A DNA stretch of 64,000 bases from Streptomyces sp. MMG1533 (GTDB lineage Bacteria > Actinomycetota > Actinomycetes > Streptomycetales > Streptomycetaceae). The notes under the pieces were generated by a model. The model had not been told where the DNA came from. It worked only from the letters and a program-made list of their open reading frames with translations, and made no database searches. The translations under genes and the position numbers were made by a program. Positions 54,939-63,171 of this stretch are shown piece after piece. The first letter of the stretch is position 1. The number at the start of each line of letters is the position of its first letter. The stretch lies in NCBI RefSeq assembly GCF_001279775.1, contig NZ_LGDG01000085.1, forward strand, positions 60,264 through 124,263. The letters run 5' to 3'.

Positions 54939-56233
54939 GGCCGCGCACCTGGGTGCCGGCGCTGGCCGCGGTGTTCGCCGTGCTCCAGCTCGCGAACGTC
55001 ACCGGCCGGGACACTCCCGACACCAAGAACTACCTGTCGTACGCCCTGAGCCTGCGCGGCGACAGCAAGCGGGCGGCGGCGGCCGCCACCATCGACTACG
55101 CCTGCGGGGGCCGGGCGTCGACGGCCTACCGCAGGCAGAAGGTGGACGTGGTGCGCTTCCACGCGCCGGACCCCAGGCGGCAGGTGGTGACGGAGTGCCG
55201 GGCCACGGCCTGGCGGGAGGTGGACGCGCGGCTGCGGGACGGCCGGACGGGCGGGCACACGGTGCCGTTCAGTTCGGCGCGGTTCATGCGGATCTTCGAG
55301 GCACGGCCCGGATACCCGGTGTTCCTGCTGCCGTTCGTCACCGTGCTCGGCGTGACCTGGGGGGTGTGGGCCTCGAGTGTCGTCATCGCGGTGACGGGCG
55401 GAATCCTGGCGTTCCTGATCCTGCGCACCCTGTCCGTGCCGATGCCGCTCGCGCTGACCGGTCAGGCGCTGTACTACGTCCTGCCGTGCGGCACGACCGC
55501 CATGCGGCCCATGACGGAGGGACTGTTGCTGGCGCTGACGCTGGCGGTGGTGTGGGGGTGCGCGCTGGTGCTGCACGGGCATCGGGCGCGGGCCGGTCTG
55601 GTGCTGGTGGGCGGGTCGCTGGCCGGGATGTTCACGGTGAAGCACTCGCAGGCGCTGTTTCTGGGGCTGTGCCTGGCGGGGGCGGGGGCGTGGATCGGCG
55701 TACGGCGGTGGCGGCGTGGGCGGGATGCGGGGCGTGGGCGGGATACGGGGCGCGGGGCCGTGGCGCTCGCGGCCGTGGGTTCCGGCGCGGTGGTCGGGAG
55801 CCTGGTGCTGGCGAAGGTGCTGGACTACCCGTCCACGTCCGAGAGCGTCCAGGATCTGCTCGCCAACCACTTCACCCGGCCCGACCGGACCCGACCGTGG
55901 CCGGAGTTCTTGCACCTTCAGGCCAACTTCTGGACGGAGTGGCTGCGTCGGCAGCTGTGGCAGCCGCTGCTCGCGGCGGCCCTGGCGGCGGGTGCGTGGG
56001 GTGCGCTGCGCGGGCGCCGCCGGGCGTTCGGCGGGTTCCTGGTGGCGGCGGCGTTCACCGGGATCCTCACGCAGGCCGGGCACCCGGACATCAACATCTG
56101 GGGCGACCGGCTGATCGTGCCGGCGTGGCTGCTGCCGGTGGTGGGGGTGCCACTGCTGCTGGAGCGTTTCCTGCGGGAGCCGGTGACGCTGCCCGCGCAG
56201 GATCGCGCCGAACGGGCTCATTCGATGGGGTGA
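54935..56233 (+). CDS. Polytopic membrane protein, possible GT-C type, function unknown
   Basis: A 432-residue protein with an N-terminal helix, an outward loop of about 80 residues containing two cysteines (YACGG, TECRA), then about eight helices. An acidic-aromatic loop near the first helix (RDTPDTKNYLSYALSL) is reminiscent of GT-C glycosyltransferases, but no family was identified. The ATG overlaps the stop of copy C (ATGA), so it belongs to that operon. Role in polymer export or glycosylation is inferred from position only. Confidence 0.75.
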   Translation: MRPRTWVPALAAVFAVLQLANVTGRDTPDTKNYLSYALSLRGDSKRAAAAATIDYACGGRASTAYRRQKVDVVRFHAPDPRRQVVTECRATAWREVDARLRDGRTGGHTVPFSSARFMRIFEARPGYPVFLLPFVTVLGVTWGVWASSVVIAVTGGILAFLILRTLSVPMPLALTGQALYYVLPCGTTAMRPMTEGLLLALTLAVVWGCALVLHGHRARAGLVLVGGSLAGMFTVKHSQALFLGLCLAGAGAWIGVRRWRRGRDAGRGRDTGRGAVALAAVGSGAVVGSLVLAKVLDYPSTSESVQDLLANHFTRPDRTRPWPEFLHLQANFWTEWLRRQLWQPLLAAALAAGAWGALRGRRRAFGGFLVAAAFTGILTQAGHPDINIWGDRLIVPAWLLPVVGVPLLLERFLREPVTLPAQDRAERAHSMG

Positions 56234-56315
56234 GGAACGTCTGGGCCGTCGACCTCGGCGGGGTCGCGGGGAACATACGGCCAGTGCCTCAGCCCCTCCC
56301 CCTGCGTGCCGTCCG

Positions 56316-57878
56316 ATGAGCGGCGTCGGCGTCCTTGCCCGGCGGACCGTGCGCGGGGCGACCGCGCTGCGCGGCGGCCGGATCCGGCGTCCCACTCCGT
56401 ACCAGGTCGTCGGGTTCCTGTTCTGGCTGGTGATGTCGCTGGCGTACTGGCGGGTGCCGCTGTGCTGCGACGCCGGCCAGCACGCGGCGGTCGTCGAGCG
56501 CCTGAGGGCCGACCTGTTCCACCCGCGCCATCCCATGGCCGACCTGCCGGGCGCGGGCAGCCCGTACTACTCGCCGTACGCCGTGGCGCAGGGCGCCTTC
56601 GCGCGGCTGACCGGGCTCGGCGGCTGGCAGGTGCTGCAGCTCGCCGGGCCGGTGAACCTGCTGGTCCTGCTGAGCGGCCTGGGCCGTTTCGTGCGAGTGC
56701 TGACGCCGAGGCAGTGGGCGCCGGTACTGGCGCTGGCCGCGATGACGCTGCTGTGGGGGACCGAGCGGGCCTGGTGGAGCGGGTACCTCGGGCTGATGTC
56801 GATGACGGGGAACCTCGGCTACCCGTCGGCGTTCGCGATCGGGCTGGCCTTCTGGGCGTGGGGGCTGACGGGGGCACGGGCCCGGGAGGCGGGCCGGGCG
56901 GTGCGGTACGTCGGGCCGAGCGGGCTGCCGAGCCCGAGCGGGTACGCGGGGCTCGGCGTGCTGTACGGGCTGATCCTGCTGGTACACCCGATCACGGCCG
57001 TGGCGGCGGTGCTGGGGGGCGTGGCCCTGGTCGCCGGGTGGCAGCGGGGATGGCGGCCGGCGGTCGTGGGCCGGTGGGCGCTGACGGGCGGGACCGCGCT
57101 GCTGGTCGCCGTCTGCTGGCCGTACTTCGACGTGTTCGCGCTGGCCGGGGACGGCAGCGTGGACGGAATGCACCGGACGTTGTACCGCGACCTCGGCGGA
57201 CACTTCTGGCTGGCGCTGCTGGGGCTGCCGGCGCTCTGGCTGCGAAGGCGGCGGTCGCTGCGCGATCCCCTCGTGCTGATGTTCGTGCTCGACTGCCTGG
57301 TGGTGGCCTACGGGTGGTTCAGCGGGCACTACACCTACGGCAGGATCCTCGGGCTGACTTTGGTGCCGCTGCAGTTCGCGCTCGCCGTGGAGCTGGCGGC
57401 GCCGCGACCGTGGCCGGTCCGGCGGCGGGTGCTGGGCGGGGTCGCGGCGGCCGGGGCCTGCGTGGGCTTTCTCGCCGTGCAGGCGGGGGCGGTCGTGCCG
57501 CGTTCGCTGGATCCGGTGGGTTTCGCGCAGCCGCCGCGCTGGCCGACGTACGAGTGGGCCGCGCGGCACATCGGGCCCGGCGAGGTCGTGATCACCGACG
57601 GCTACTACGCCGGCCACGCGATCGCGGGCCACGGCCCGAACCTCGCCGCGCCCGCCTGGCCGGACGCGTCCCTCGACGAACGGGAGCGGGCGAGGCGGCT
57701 CGCGGACGTCCGCGCCTACCTCGCCCCGACGTCGACCCGCGCCGAGCGCACCTCCGTCGTCCGCCGCTACCACGTGCGCTGGCTGCTGCTGACACGCTGG
57801 CACCCGGTGCCCGAGGAGGCGGTGGTGGTGGCGTGGAGCGGGCGGACGGGGGAGGTCCTGGCGCGGGTCGGAGGGTGA
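56316..57878 (+). CDS. Polytopic membrane protein, possible GT-C glycosyltransferase
   Basis: A 520-residue protein with about ten membrane helices and a C-terminal soluble domain of about 120 residues (PRWPTYEWAARHIGPGEVVITDGYYAGH). The first outward loop holds a Cys-Cys-Asp (PLCCDAGQHAAVVERL) in the position of the catalytic acidic residue of GT-C enzymes using polyprenyl-phosphate sugars. That, the helix count and the soluble tail make a GT-C fold plausible. It lies 82 bp after the previous gene on the same strand and could attach sugars to the polymer made by the GT2-TagF proteins. Confidence 0.75.
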   Translation: MSGVGVLARRTVRGATALRGGRIRRPTPYQVVGFLFWLVMSLAYWRVPLCCDAGQHAAVVERLRADLFHPRHPMADLPGAGSPYYSPYAVAQGAFARLTGLGGWQVLQLAGPVNLLVLLSGLGRFVRVLTPRQWAPVLALAAMTLLWGTERAWWSGYLGLMSMTGNLGYPSAFAIGLAFWAWGLTGARAREAGRAVRYVGPSGLPSPSGYAGLGVLYGLILLVHPITAVAAVLGGVALVAGWQRGWRPAVVGRWALTGGTALLVAVCWPYFDVFALAGDGSVDGMHRTLYRDLGGHFWLALLGLPALWLRRRRSLRDPLVLMFVLDCLVVAYGWFSGHYTYGRILGLTLVPLQFALAVELAAPRPWPVRRRVLGGVAAAGACVGFLAVQAGAVVPRSLDPVGFAQPPRWPTYEWAARHIGPGEVVITDGYYAGHAIAGHGPNLAAPAWPDASLDERERARRLADVRAYLAPTSTRAERTSVVRRYHVRWLLLTRWHPVPEEAVVVAWSGRTGEVLARVGG

Positions 57879-57891
57879 CCCACGGGTGGGG

Positions 57892-58305
57892 TTACTCGAT
57901 GACGAGGTCGACCTCGATGTTGCCGCGGGTGGCGTTGGAGTAGGGGCAGACCTGGTGGGCCTGCTCGACCAGCTTGCGGCCGGTCGCCTCGTCCAGCGTG
58001 TCGGGCAGCTCGACGCGGAGGGAGACCTTGAGGCCGAAGCCCGCGCCCTGCTGGCCTATGCCGACCTCGGCGGTGACGGCGGCGTCGCTGACGTCGACCT
58101 TGGCCTGACGGCCGACGAGGCCGAGGGCGCTGCCGAAACAGGCGGCGTAGCCGGCGGCGAACAGCTGCTCCGGGTTGGTGCCCTGGCCGTTGCCGCCGAG
58201 CTCGACCGGCATGCCCAGGGCGAGGTCCAGCTTGCCGTCGGAGGAGACGGCACGGCCGTCCCGGCCGTGGGTGGCGGTGGCGACAGCGGTGTAGAGCGCG
58301 TCCAT
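57892..58305 (-). CDS. ohr: Organic hydroperoxide resistance protein Ohr
   Basis: A 137-residue OsmC/Ohr family thiol peroxidase that reduces organic hydroperoxides in the cytoplasm. Both redox cysteines are present: Cys56 in YAACFGSAL and Cys120 in HQVCPYSNATRGN, the latter being diagnostic of Ohr rather than OsmC. It is divergent from ohrR, which is expected to repress it, and convergent with the membrane protein gene, 13 bp away. Confidence 0.95.
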   Translation of the reverse strand: MDALYTAVATATHGRDGRAVSSDGKLDLALGMPVELGGNGQGTNPEQLFAAGYAACFGSALGLVGRQAKVDVSDAAVTAEVGIGQQGAGFGLKVSLRVELPDTLDEATGRKLVEQAHQVCPYSNATRGNIEVDLVIE

Positions 58306-58375
58306 GGAAAAACCATCCCTCTCGAGTCACGTACCGGCGGCCTCTCCGGCCGCCTGCGATCACAAGTAGAGCACA

Positions 58376-58386
58376 CAATTCAATTG
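58376..58386. promoter_or_regulatory. OhrR operator candidate in the ohr/ohrR intergenic region
   Basis: The dyad CAATT-c-AATTG lies in an AT-rich stretch flanked by two cacaca boxes, between the divergent ohr and ohrR genes. OhrR sites in other bacteria are AT-rich dyads of this type. Confidence 0.6.
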
Positions 58387-58424
58387 CACACAACTAAATG
58401 GCCTACAAGAGCTATCCTGGAGAC

Positions 58425-58919
58425 ATGACCCCGACACCCACACCCGCCGACGCACCCTCCGAGGAGGACTGGCTGCGCCTGGACGGCCAGATCTGCTTCT
58501 CCCTGCACGCCGCCTCGCGCGCGTTCAACGGTGTCTACCGGGTGATCCTCAAGGACCTCGGACTGACCTACCCCCAGTACCTGGTGATGCTGGTGCTGTG
58601 GGAGCGGGGCGAGATGCCCGTCAAGAAGCTCGGCGAGCACCTGCGTCTCGACTCCGGCACACTGTCGCCGCTGCTCAAGCGCCTGGAGGCGGCCGGCCTC
58701 GTCCGACGGGAGCGCAGCGCCCGCGACGAACGCTCGGTGGAGGTGCGGCTGACCGAGGAGGGCGTCGCCCTGCGCACGCCCGCGCTCCAGGTGCCGCGCC
58801 GGATCTTCCAGGCCACTGGCTTCGACCTCGACGAACTCCGCGACCTGCGCGAACGCCTCGACCACCTCACGTCGACGCTGGACTCGGCCGCGCTGGAGGA
58901 GATGCCGGGCCGCCAGTAG
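58425..58919 (+). CDS. ohrR: MarR-family organic peroxide sensor OhrR
   Basis: A 164-residue winged-helix regulator ([42 protein letters not shown]). A single cysteine, Cys24 in [10 protein letters not shown], is in the place of the peroxide-sensing cysteine of OhrR. Oxidation there releases ohr repression. ATG 58425 (MTPTPTPAD) was chosen, with GGAG just before it; nine upstream codons are open. Confidence 0.92.
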   Translation: MTPTPTPADAPSEEDWLRLDGQICFSLHAASRAFNGVYRVILKDLGLTYPQYLVMLVLWERGEMPVKKLGEHLRLDSGTLSPLLKRLEAAGLVRRERSARDERSVEVRLTEEGVALRTPALQVPRRIFQATGFDLDELRDLRERLDHLTSTLDSAALEEMPGRQ

Positions 58920-59068
58920 CCGGGGAGCGGTGGACGCGGAACAGCGCCCCGGCCGTCTACCGCCAGCCGCCCTCCACCTGCCCGATTTTGTCCCCTTAGT
59001 GACCTATTACTGGCAATTGACGGCGTATCGGCACGTTAGTGCCATTCACCCGGCTTACGATCCGCCGG

Positions 59069-60673
59069 ATGAGACGTCCCTCGCACTCCCCACAGGTCGC
59101 CGTCGTCGTCATCGGCCACAACGACGCCTCCCACGTGACGGACGCCGTCCGCTCGGCGCTTGCGCAGGGGCCCGCCGTCGGTGAGGTCGTCGCCGTCGAC
59201 GACTGCTCGACGGACAACAGCGCGGACCTGCTCGCCGAACTGGCCGCGGCGGAGCCCCGCTTGCGGGTCATCCGGCACCCCGCCAACAGCGGGGGCTGCG
59301 GCAGCCCCCGCAACACCGGGCTCGACGCGGTGACATCGCCGTACGTGATGTTCCTCGACAGCGACGACGTCCTGCCGCCCCGCGCGGTGGACGCGCTGCT
59401 CACGGCGGCCACGGAGGCGCGCGCGGAGGTCGCGGGCGGCCTGTGCGTGCGCCGCGAGCTGCCCGAGGGGCGCGAGGTGTTGTGGCAGCCGCACCTGTAC
59501 ACGGCGCCCGCCGTGATCGCGCGCCCCGCGCTGCGCCCGCGCCTGGTCCACGACACGCTCTGCGTCAACAAGCTCTACCGCACCGGCTTCCTGCGAGAAC
59601 ACGCCATCCGCTTCCCCGAAGGCCGCTTCCGCTACGAGGACTTGGTCTTCACCGCGCGCGTACTGGCCGCCGGCCCGCGCATCGCCCTCGTCCCGGACCG
59701 GGTGTACGTGTGGCATGTCCGCCGGTCCGCCGAGCGACTGTCGATCTCCCTGGACCGCGCGGACATCGAGAACTGGCGGGCGCGAACGGAGGCCTGCCGA
59801 CTCACCTACGACATCCTGCTGGACGCCGGACAGAAGAGGCTGGCGCGGGCGGCGCGCGCCAAGTTCCTCGACCACGAGCTGCGCATGTACGTACGTGAGC
59901 TGGAGTTGCGCGACGCGCACTACCGGCGCGAGTGGTGGGCGCACACGCGGGCGTACCTCACGGAGTACGACGCGTCCGACTGGACGCGCAACCCCGTGGG
60001 GCCCGGCCGCCTCCTCGGGCGCGTGATCCTGGCCTCCCCCGAGCCGCGCGACCTGCCCCGGCTCCGGGAGCTCGCGTCCCGCCCCTCGCGGCTCCTCCCT
60101 CCGTACGCGCGCGCCGCCGACGGCACCCCCATCTGGTCCGACGACCTCCCCCGGGTCACCCTGGAGCCCCTTCTGACCCGCCCCGCCCGCCTGCTCCCCC
60201 TCGCCGTCGACGCGGAACTGCGCCCACGCGCGCGTGCCACCCGCCTCCCCCTCCGACTCCGCCTGCACGAGATGTACGGGCGACTGGCCGAGGCGCGCCC
60301 GCAGGCCGCGGACGTGGAGTGGCGGCGCCGGGAGGACGGGAGCGTGGGGCACAGCCGTACGGCCGCACTCGTGGCCTCCGCCGACGGTGTGTGGTCGGCC
60401 GAGGCCACGGTCGACGTGGCCGCACTCGGCTCGGGCACCTGGGATCTGCGGCTGCGCGTGCGCTTCGGCGAGGGCGCGTACCGCGAGGTCACGGCGCACG
60501 CGCACACGAGCGCTGGTCTGCTGCGCCGACGCGTCCTGCCCAGCGCCCGGCACGGCGTGGTGCTCGTCCAGCCGTACGCCACGCACTCCGGAGGGCTGGC
60601 ACTGCGAGTCGCCACCGGTTCACACGGAGTCATCACAGTCGCCCGCACCAGACTCCGCCGCCTGCTTCACTGA
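59069..60673 (+). CDS. GT2 glycosyltransferase with C-terminal extension
   Basis: A 534-residue cytoplasmic protein. The GT2 domain (about 10-230) has VAVVVIGHNDASHV, VAVDDCSTDNS and FLDSDD, and the segment NKLYRTGFLREH plus RYEDLVF parallels the WNK.YRR and YED motifs of the GT2-TagF proteins, so it is a relative without the TagF half. The last 150 residues form a beta-rich domain (WSAEATVDVAALGSGTWDLRLRV) of unknown role. Start ATG 59069 has a weak ribosome binding site. galE follows, 118 bp downstream. Confidence 0.87.
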   Translation: MRRPSHSPQVAVVVIGHNDASHVTDAVRSALAQGPAVGEVVAVDDCSTDNSADLLAELAAAEPRLRVIRHPANSGGCGSPRNTGLDAVTSPYVMFLDSDDVLPPRAVDALLTAATEARAEVAGGLCVRRELPEGREVLWQPHLYTAPAVIARPALRPRLVHDTLCVNKLYRTGFLREHAIRFPEGRFRYEDLVFTARVLAAGPRIALVPDRVYVWHVRRSAERLSISLDRADIENWRARTEACRLTYDILLDAGQKRLARAARAKFLDHELRMYVRELELRDAHYRREWWAHTRAYLTEYDASDWTRNPVGPGRLLGRVILASPEPRDLPRLRELASRPSRLLPPYARAADGTPIWSDDLPRVTLEPLLTRPARLLPLAVDAELRPRARATRLPLRLRLHEMYGRLAEARPQAADVEWRRREDGSVGHSRTAALVASADGVWSAEATVDVAALGSGTWDLRLRVRFGEGAYREVTAHAHTSAGLLRRRVLPSARHGVVLVQPYATHSGGLALRVATGSHGVITVARTRLRRLLH

Positions 60674-60702
60674 TGACGGGAGCCGACCGCACACCCACAC
60701 AA

Positions 60703-60758
60703 ACGCACCACGCACCACGCACCACGGACCACGCACCACGGACCACGGACCACGCACC
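60703..60758. repeat. Eight heptamer repeats (acgcacc / acggacc)
   Basis: Eight contiguous 7-bp units, five acgcacc and three acggacc, between the GT2 gene and galE. They are non-coding, 33 bp before the galE start codon. Such simple repeats are prone to slippage. Confidence 0.95.
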
Positions 60759-60791
60759 ACCACAGGCCAACTGACGAGGGGACGGCCGCAC

Positions 60792-61784
60792 ATGACCTGG
60801 CTGATCACCGGCGGCGCCGGTTACATCGGGGCGCATGTCGTACGGGCGATGACCGAGGCGGGCGAACGGACGGTGGTGTACGACGACCTGTCCACCGGCA
60901 TCGCCGAGCGCGTCCCCGACGACGTGCCGCTGGTGGCCGGCTCGACCCTGGACGGCGAGCGCCTGGCCCGCACCCTCGCCGACCACGAGGTCACCGGGGT
61001 GGTCCATCTGGCGGCGAAGAAGCAGGTGGGCGAGTCGGTGGACCTGCCGCTGCACTACTACCGGGAGAACGTCGAGGGCCTGCGCGTCCTCCTGGAGGCC
61101 GTGTCGGAGGCGGGCGTGCCGTCCTTCGTGTTCTCGTCCTCCGCGGCGGTGTACGGCATGCCGGACACCGCGCGCCACGGCGATCTGGTGACCGAGGAGA
61201 CGCCGTGCGTGCCCATGTCGCCCTACGGCGAGACGAAGCTGGCCGGCGAGTGGCTGGTCAGGGCGACGGGCCGGGCGACGGGTCTGTCCACGGCGTCGCT
61301 GCGCTACTTCAACGTGGCGGGCGCGGCGCGCCCCGAACTCGCGGACGTGGGCGTCTTCAACCTCATCCCCATGGTCTTCGAGAGGCTCACGGAGAACGCG
61401 CCCCCGCGCATCTTCGGCGACGACTACGAAACGCCGGACGGGACCTGCGTACGCGACTACATCCACGTCGTCGACCTGGCCGAGGCCCATGTCGCTGCCG
61501 CCCGCGCCCTCCAGGCCGCCCCCGGCCGTGACCTCACCCTCAACATCGGCCGCGGGGAAGGCGTTTCGGTCCGCGAGATGATCGACCGCATCAACGCCCT
61601 CACCGGCTACGACCGCCCCCCGACGGTCACCCCGCGCCGCCCCGGCGACCCGGCCCGCGTCGTCGCCTCCGCCGACCGCGCCGCCGTCGAACTGGGCTGG
61701 AATGCCAAGCACGACGTCCAGGACATGATCACGTCGGCGTGGGACGGGTGGGTGCGGCTGCATCCGGAGGCGGCTCGCGGCTGA
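60792..61784 (+). CDS. galE: UDP-glucose 4-epimerase
   Basis: A 330-residue extended short-chain dehydrogenase with the NAD loop GGAGYIG at the N-terminus, the catalytic Ser-Ser-Ala-Ala-Val-Tyr region, and SPYGETK as the YxxxK motif. It interconverts UDP-glucose and UDP-galactose. Position beside glycosyltransferases suggests supply of UDP-galactose for envelope polymers as well as the Leloir pathway. A GAGGGGAC ribosome binding site precedes the ATG. Confidence 0.94.
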   Translation: MTWLITGGAGYIGAHVVRAMTEAGERTVVYDDLSTGIAERVPDDVPLVAGSTLDGERLARTLADHEVTGVVHLAAKKQVGESVDLPLHYYRENVEGLRVLLEAVSEAGVPSFVFSSSAAVYGMPDTARHGDLVTEETPCVPMSPYGETKLAGEWLVRATGRATGLSTASLRYFNVAGAARPELADVGVFNLIPMVFERLTENAPPRIFGDDYETPDGTCVRDYIHVVDLAEAHVAAARALQAAPGRDLTLNIGRGEGVSVREMIDRINALTGYDRPPTVTPRRPGDPARVVASADRAAVELGWNAKHDVQDMITSAWDGWVRLHPEAARG

Positions 61785-61787
61785 CCG

Positions 61788-61841
61788 CCCTGGCCCTGAC
61801 CCTCGCCCTGGCCCTGGCCCTGGCCCTGGCCCTGGCCCTGG
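61788..61841. repeat. Nine ccctgg-type hexamer repeats
   Basis: Nine contiguous hexamers (seven ccctgg, with ccctga and ccctcg as units 2 and 3) fill the short gap between galE and the ADP-ribosylglycohydrolase gene, ending 16 bp before its ATG. They take the place where a ribosome binding site and promoter would be expected. Confidence 0.95.
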
Positions 61842-61857
61842 CAAGTAGCCTGCGCTG

Positions 61858-62799
61858 ATGACCGCCGCCTCCCTCCGACTGCACCGCGCCCTCGGCGCCG
61901 TCGTCGGTTCCGCCGTCGGCGACGCCCTGGGCGCGCCCTTCGAGTTCGGCCCCGAGGGCGCTTTCTCCGCCCGCTTCCCGGAGCCGGGGCAGGGCGGCGA
62001 GATGTGCGGTGGCGGCGGCTGGGAACCGGGCGAGGCGACCGACGACACGCAGATGGCGGTCCTGGTCGGCGAGTCGCTGCTGGAGTGCGGCGGGCTGGAA
62101 CTCCCGGACGTCTTCCGGCGGTTCCGGCGGTGGGCGGCGTCGGACCCGAAGGACATCGGCCTGCAGACCGAGGCCGTACTGGGCAGCGGCGACCCCTGGG
62201 ACCTGGCGGCGGCGTTGCACTTTCAGACCAGTCAACGGGCGGCGGGCAACGGCGCGTTGATGCGCGCCGCCACCTCAGCCGTGCACTTCGCGCCCCAGGG
62301 CCGCGACGCCACGATGGACGCCGCCCGCCGTCTCTCCGCCCTCACCCACGGGGACCGGGCGGCCTGGGAAGGCACCGCCGTCCTCCACGAGTCGGTACGG
62401 ATCGCCCTGACCGGAGCCGACCCGCTCACCGCCCTCCCGGACACCCTCGCGGCGCTCCACCCCGACCACCGCCCGCGCTACGCCACCGTCCTCGCCCCCG
62501 ACTGGCACCCCGATCAGGCGACCGAGTTCAACGGAGCCGTGTGGCCCTGCCTCGGCTCCGCCGTCTGGGCCCTGCGGACCACCGCCTCGTACGAGGACGC
62601 CGTACGCGCCGCGATCGACCTCGGCGGCGACACGGACACCGTCGCCGCGGTGGCCGGCTGTCTCGCCGGCGCCGTGTACGGGATCACCGCGATCCCCGAC
62701 CGCTGGACCGTGCCCCTGCACGTACCACTGCCGGGATTCGGCGAGCGGGTCCTGCGCGCACCGGAACTGACGGAACTCGCCCGCCGGTTGAGCGGCTAG
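61858..62799 (+). CDS. ADP-ribosylglycohydrolase family protein
   Basis: A 313-residue DraG/ADPRH-type hydrolase. The metal-binding signatures are present: GSAVGDALGAPFE near the start, EATDDTQM at about 58-65, and GGDTDTVAAVAG near the C-terminus. It should remove ADP-ribose from a protein or small molecule using two magnesium ions. No ADP-ribosyltransferase gene is nearby, so the substrate is unknown. No good Shine-Dalgarno is visible; translation may depend on galE read-through. Confidence 0.9.
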   Translation: MTAASLRLHRALGAVVGSAVGDALGAPFEFGPEGAFSARFPEPGQGGEMCGGGGWEPGEATDDTQMAVLVGESLLECGGLELPDVFRRFRRWAASDPKDIGLQTEAVLGSGDPWDLAAALHFQTSQRAAGNGALMRAATSAVHFAPQGRDATMDAARRLSALTHGDRAAWEGTAVLHESVRIALTGADPLTALPDTLAALHPDHRPRYATVLAPDWHPDQATEFNGAVWPCLGSAVWALRTTASYEDAVRAAIDLGGDTDTVAAVAGCLAGAVYGITAIPDRWTVPLHVPLPGFGERVLRAPELTELARRLSG

Positions 62800-63059
62800 A
62801 TGCCCACGATCGGGGCCCATTCGCGGATCGAACGCACGTCGACTCCGGGAGTGCGGCGGTAGTACGGGTCCTCCCGCATCACCTCCTCCAACCGCGGCCG
62901 GTCCAGGGCGAACACCAGGAGTGCGCCGCTGTCGTCATCCCAGGGACCCGCCGCGACGAGCTCTCCCCCGGCATGCAGTCGGGCGAGGGCCGCGCGGTGC
63001 GCCGGGCGGGCGGCAAGGCGTTCGGGGGCGGGGGTGAAGGCGAGTTCGACGACGAGCAC
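62796..63059 (-). CDS. YCII-domain protein
   Basis: An 87-residue ferredoxin-like protein of the YciI family. It opens MLVVELAFTP, has the YciI-type His-x-Ala... pattern (RPAHRAALARLHAGGELVAAGPW) and ends PYYRRTPGVDVRSIREWAPIVG. The GTG start has AAGGGA six bases ahead. It overlaps the end of the convergent ADP-ribosylglycohydrolase gene by four bases. Biochemical role unknown. Confidence 0.88.
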   Translation of the reverse strand: MLVVELAFTPAPERLAARPAHRAALARLHAGGELVAAGPWDDDSGALLVFALDRPRLEEVMREDPYYRRTPGVDVRSIREWAPIVGI

Positions 63060-63122
63060 GGGGGTCCCTTCTCCGGTCTACGGTATTTCGCTGCCCGCGA
63101 GGCTAGGCTCCGCGCACCGACC

Positions 63123-63148
63123 CGTGCTGTATCGGCCGATACAGCACG
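63123..63148. promoter_or_regulatory. 26-bp perfect palindrome before the Crp/Fnr gene
   Basis: The half site cgtgctgtatcgg is followed directly by its exact complement, with no spacer. It lies 23 bp before the Crp/Fnr start, just ahead of the AAGGAGA ribosome binding site, and 64 bp before the divergent YCII gene. It is a strong operator candidate; a transcript start upstream would also give a hairpin there. Confidence 0.85.
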
Positions 63149-63171
63149 CCCAGGAAGGAGACGGCACCGGC

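Noticed and set aside
60703..60758. CRISPR array
   Set aside because: The heptamers are contiguous with no spacers and no cas genes are present anywhere in the window.
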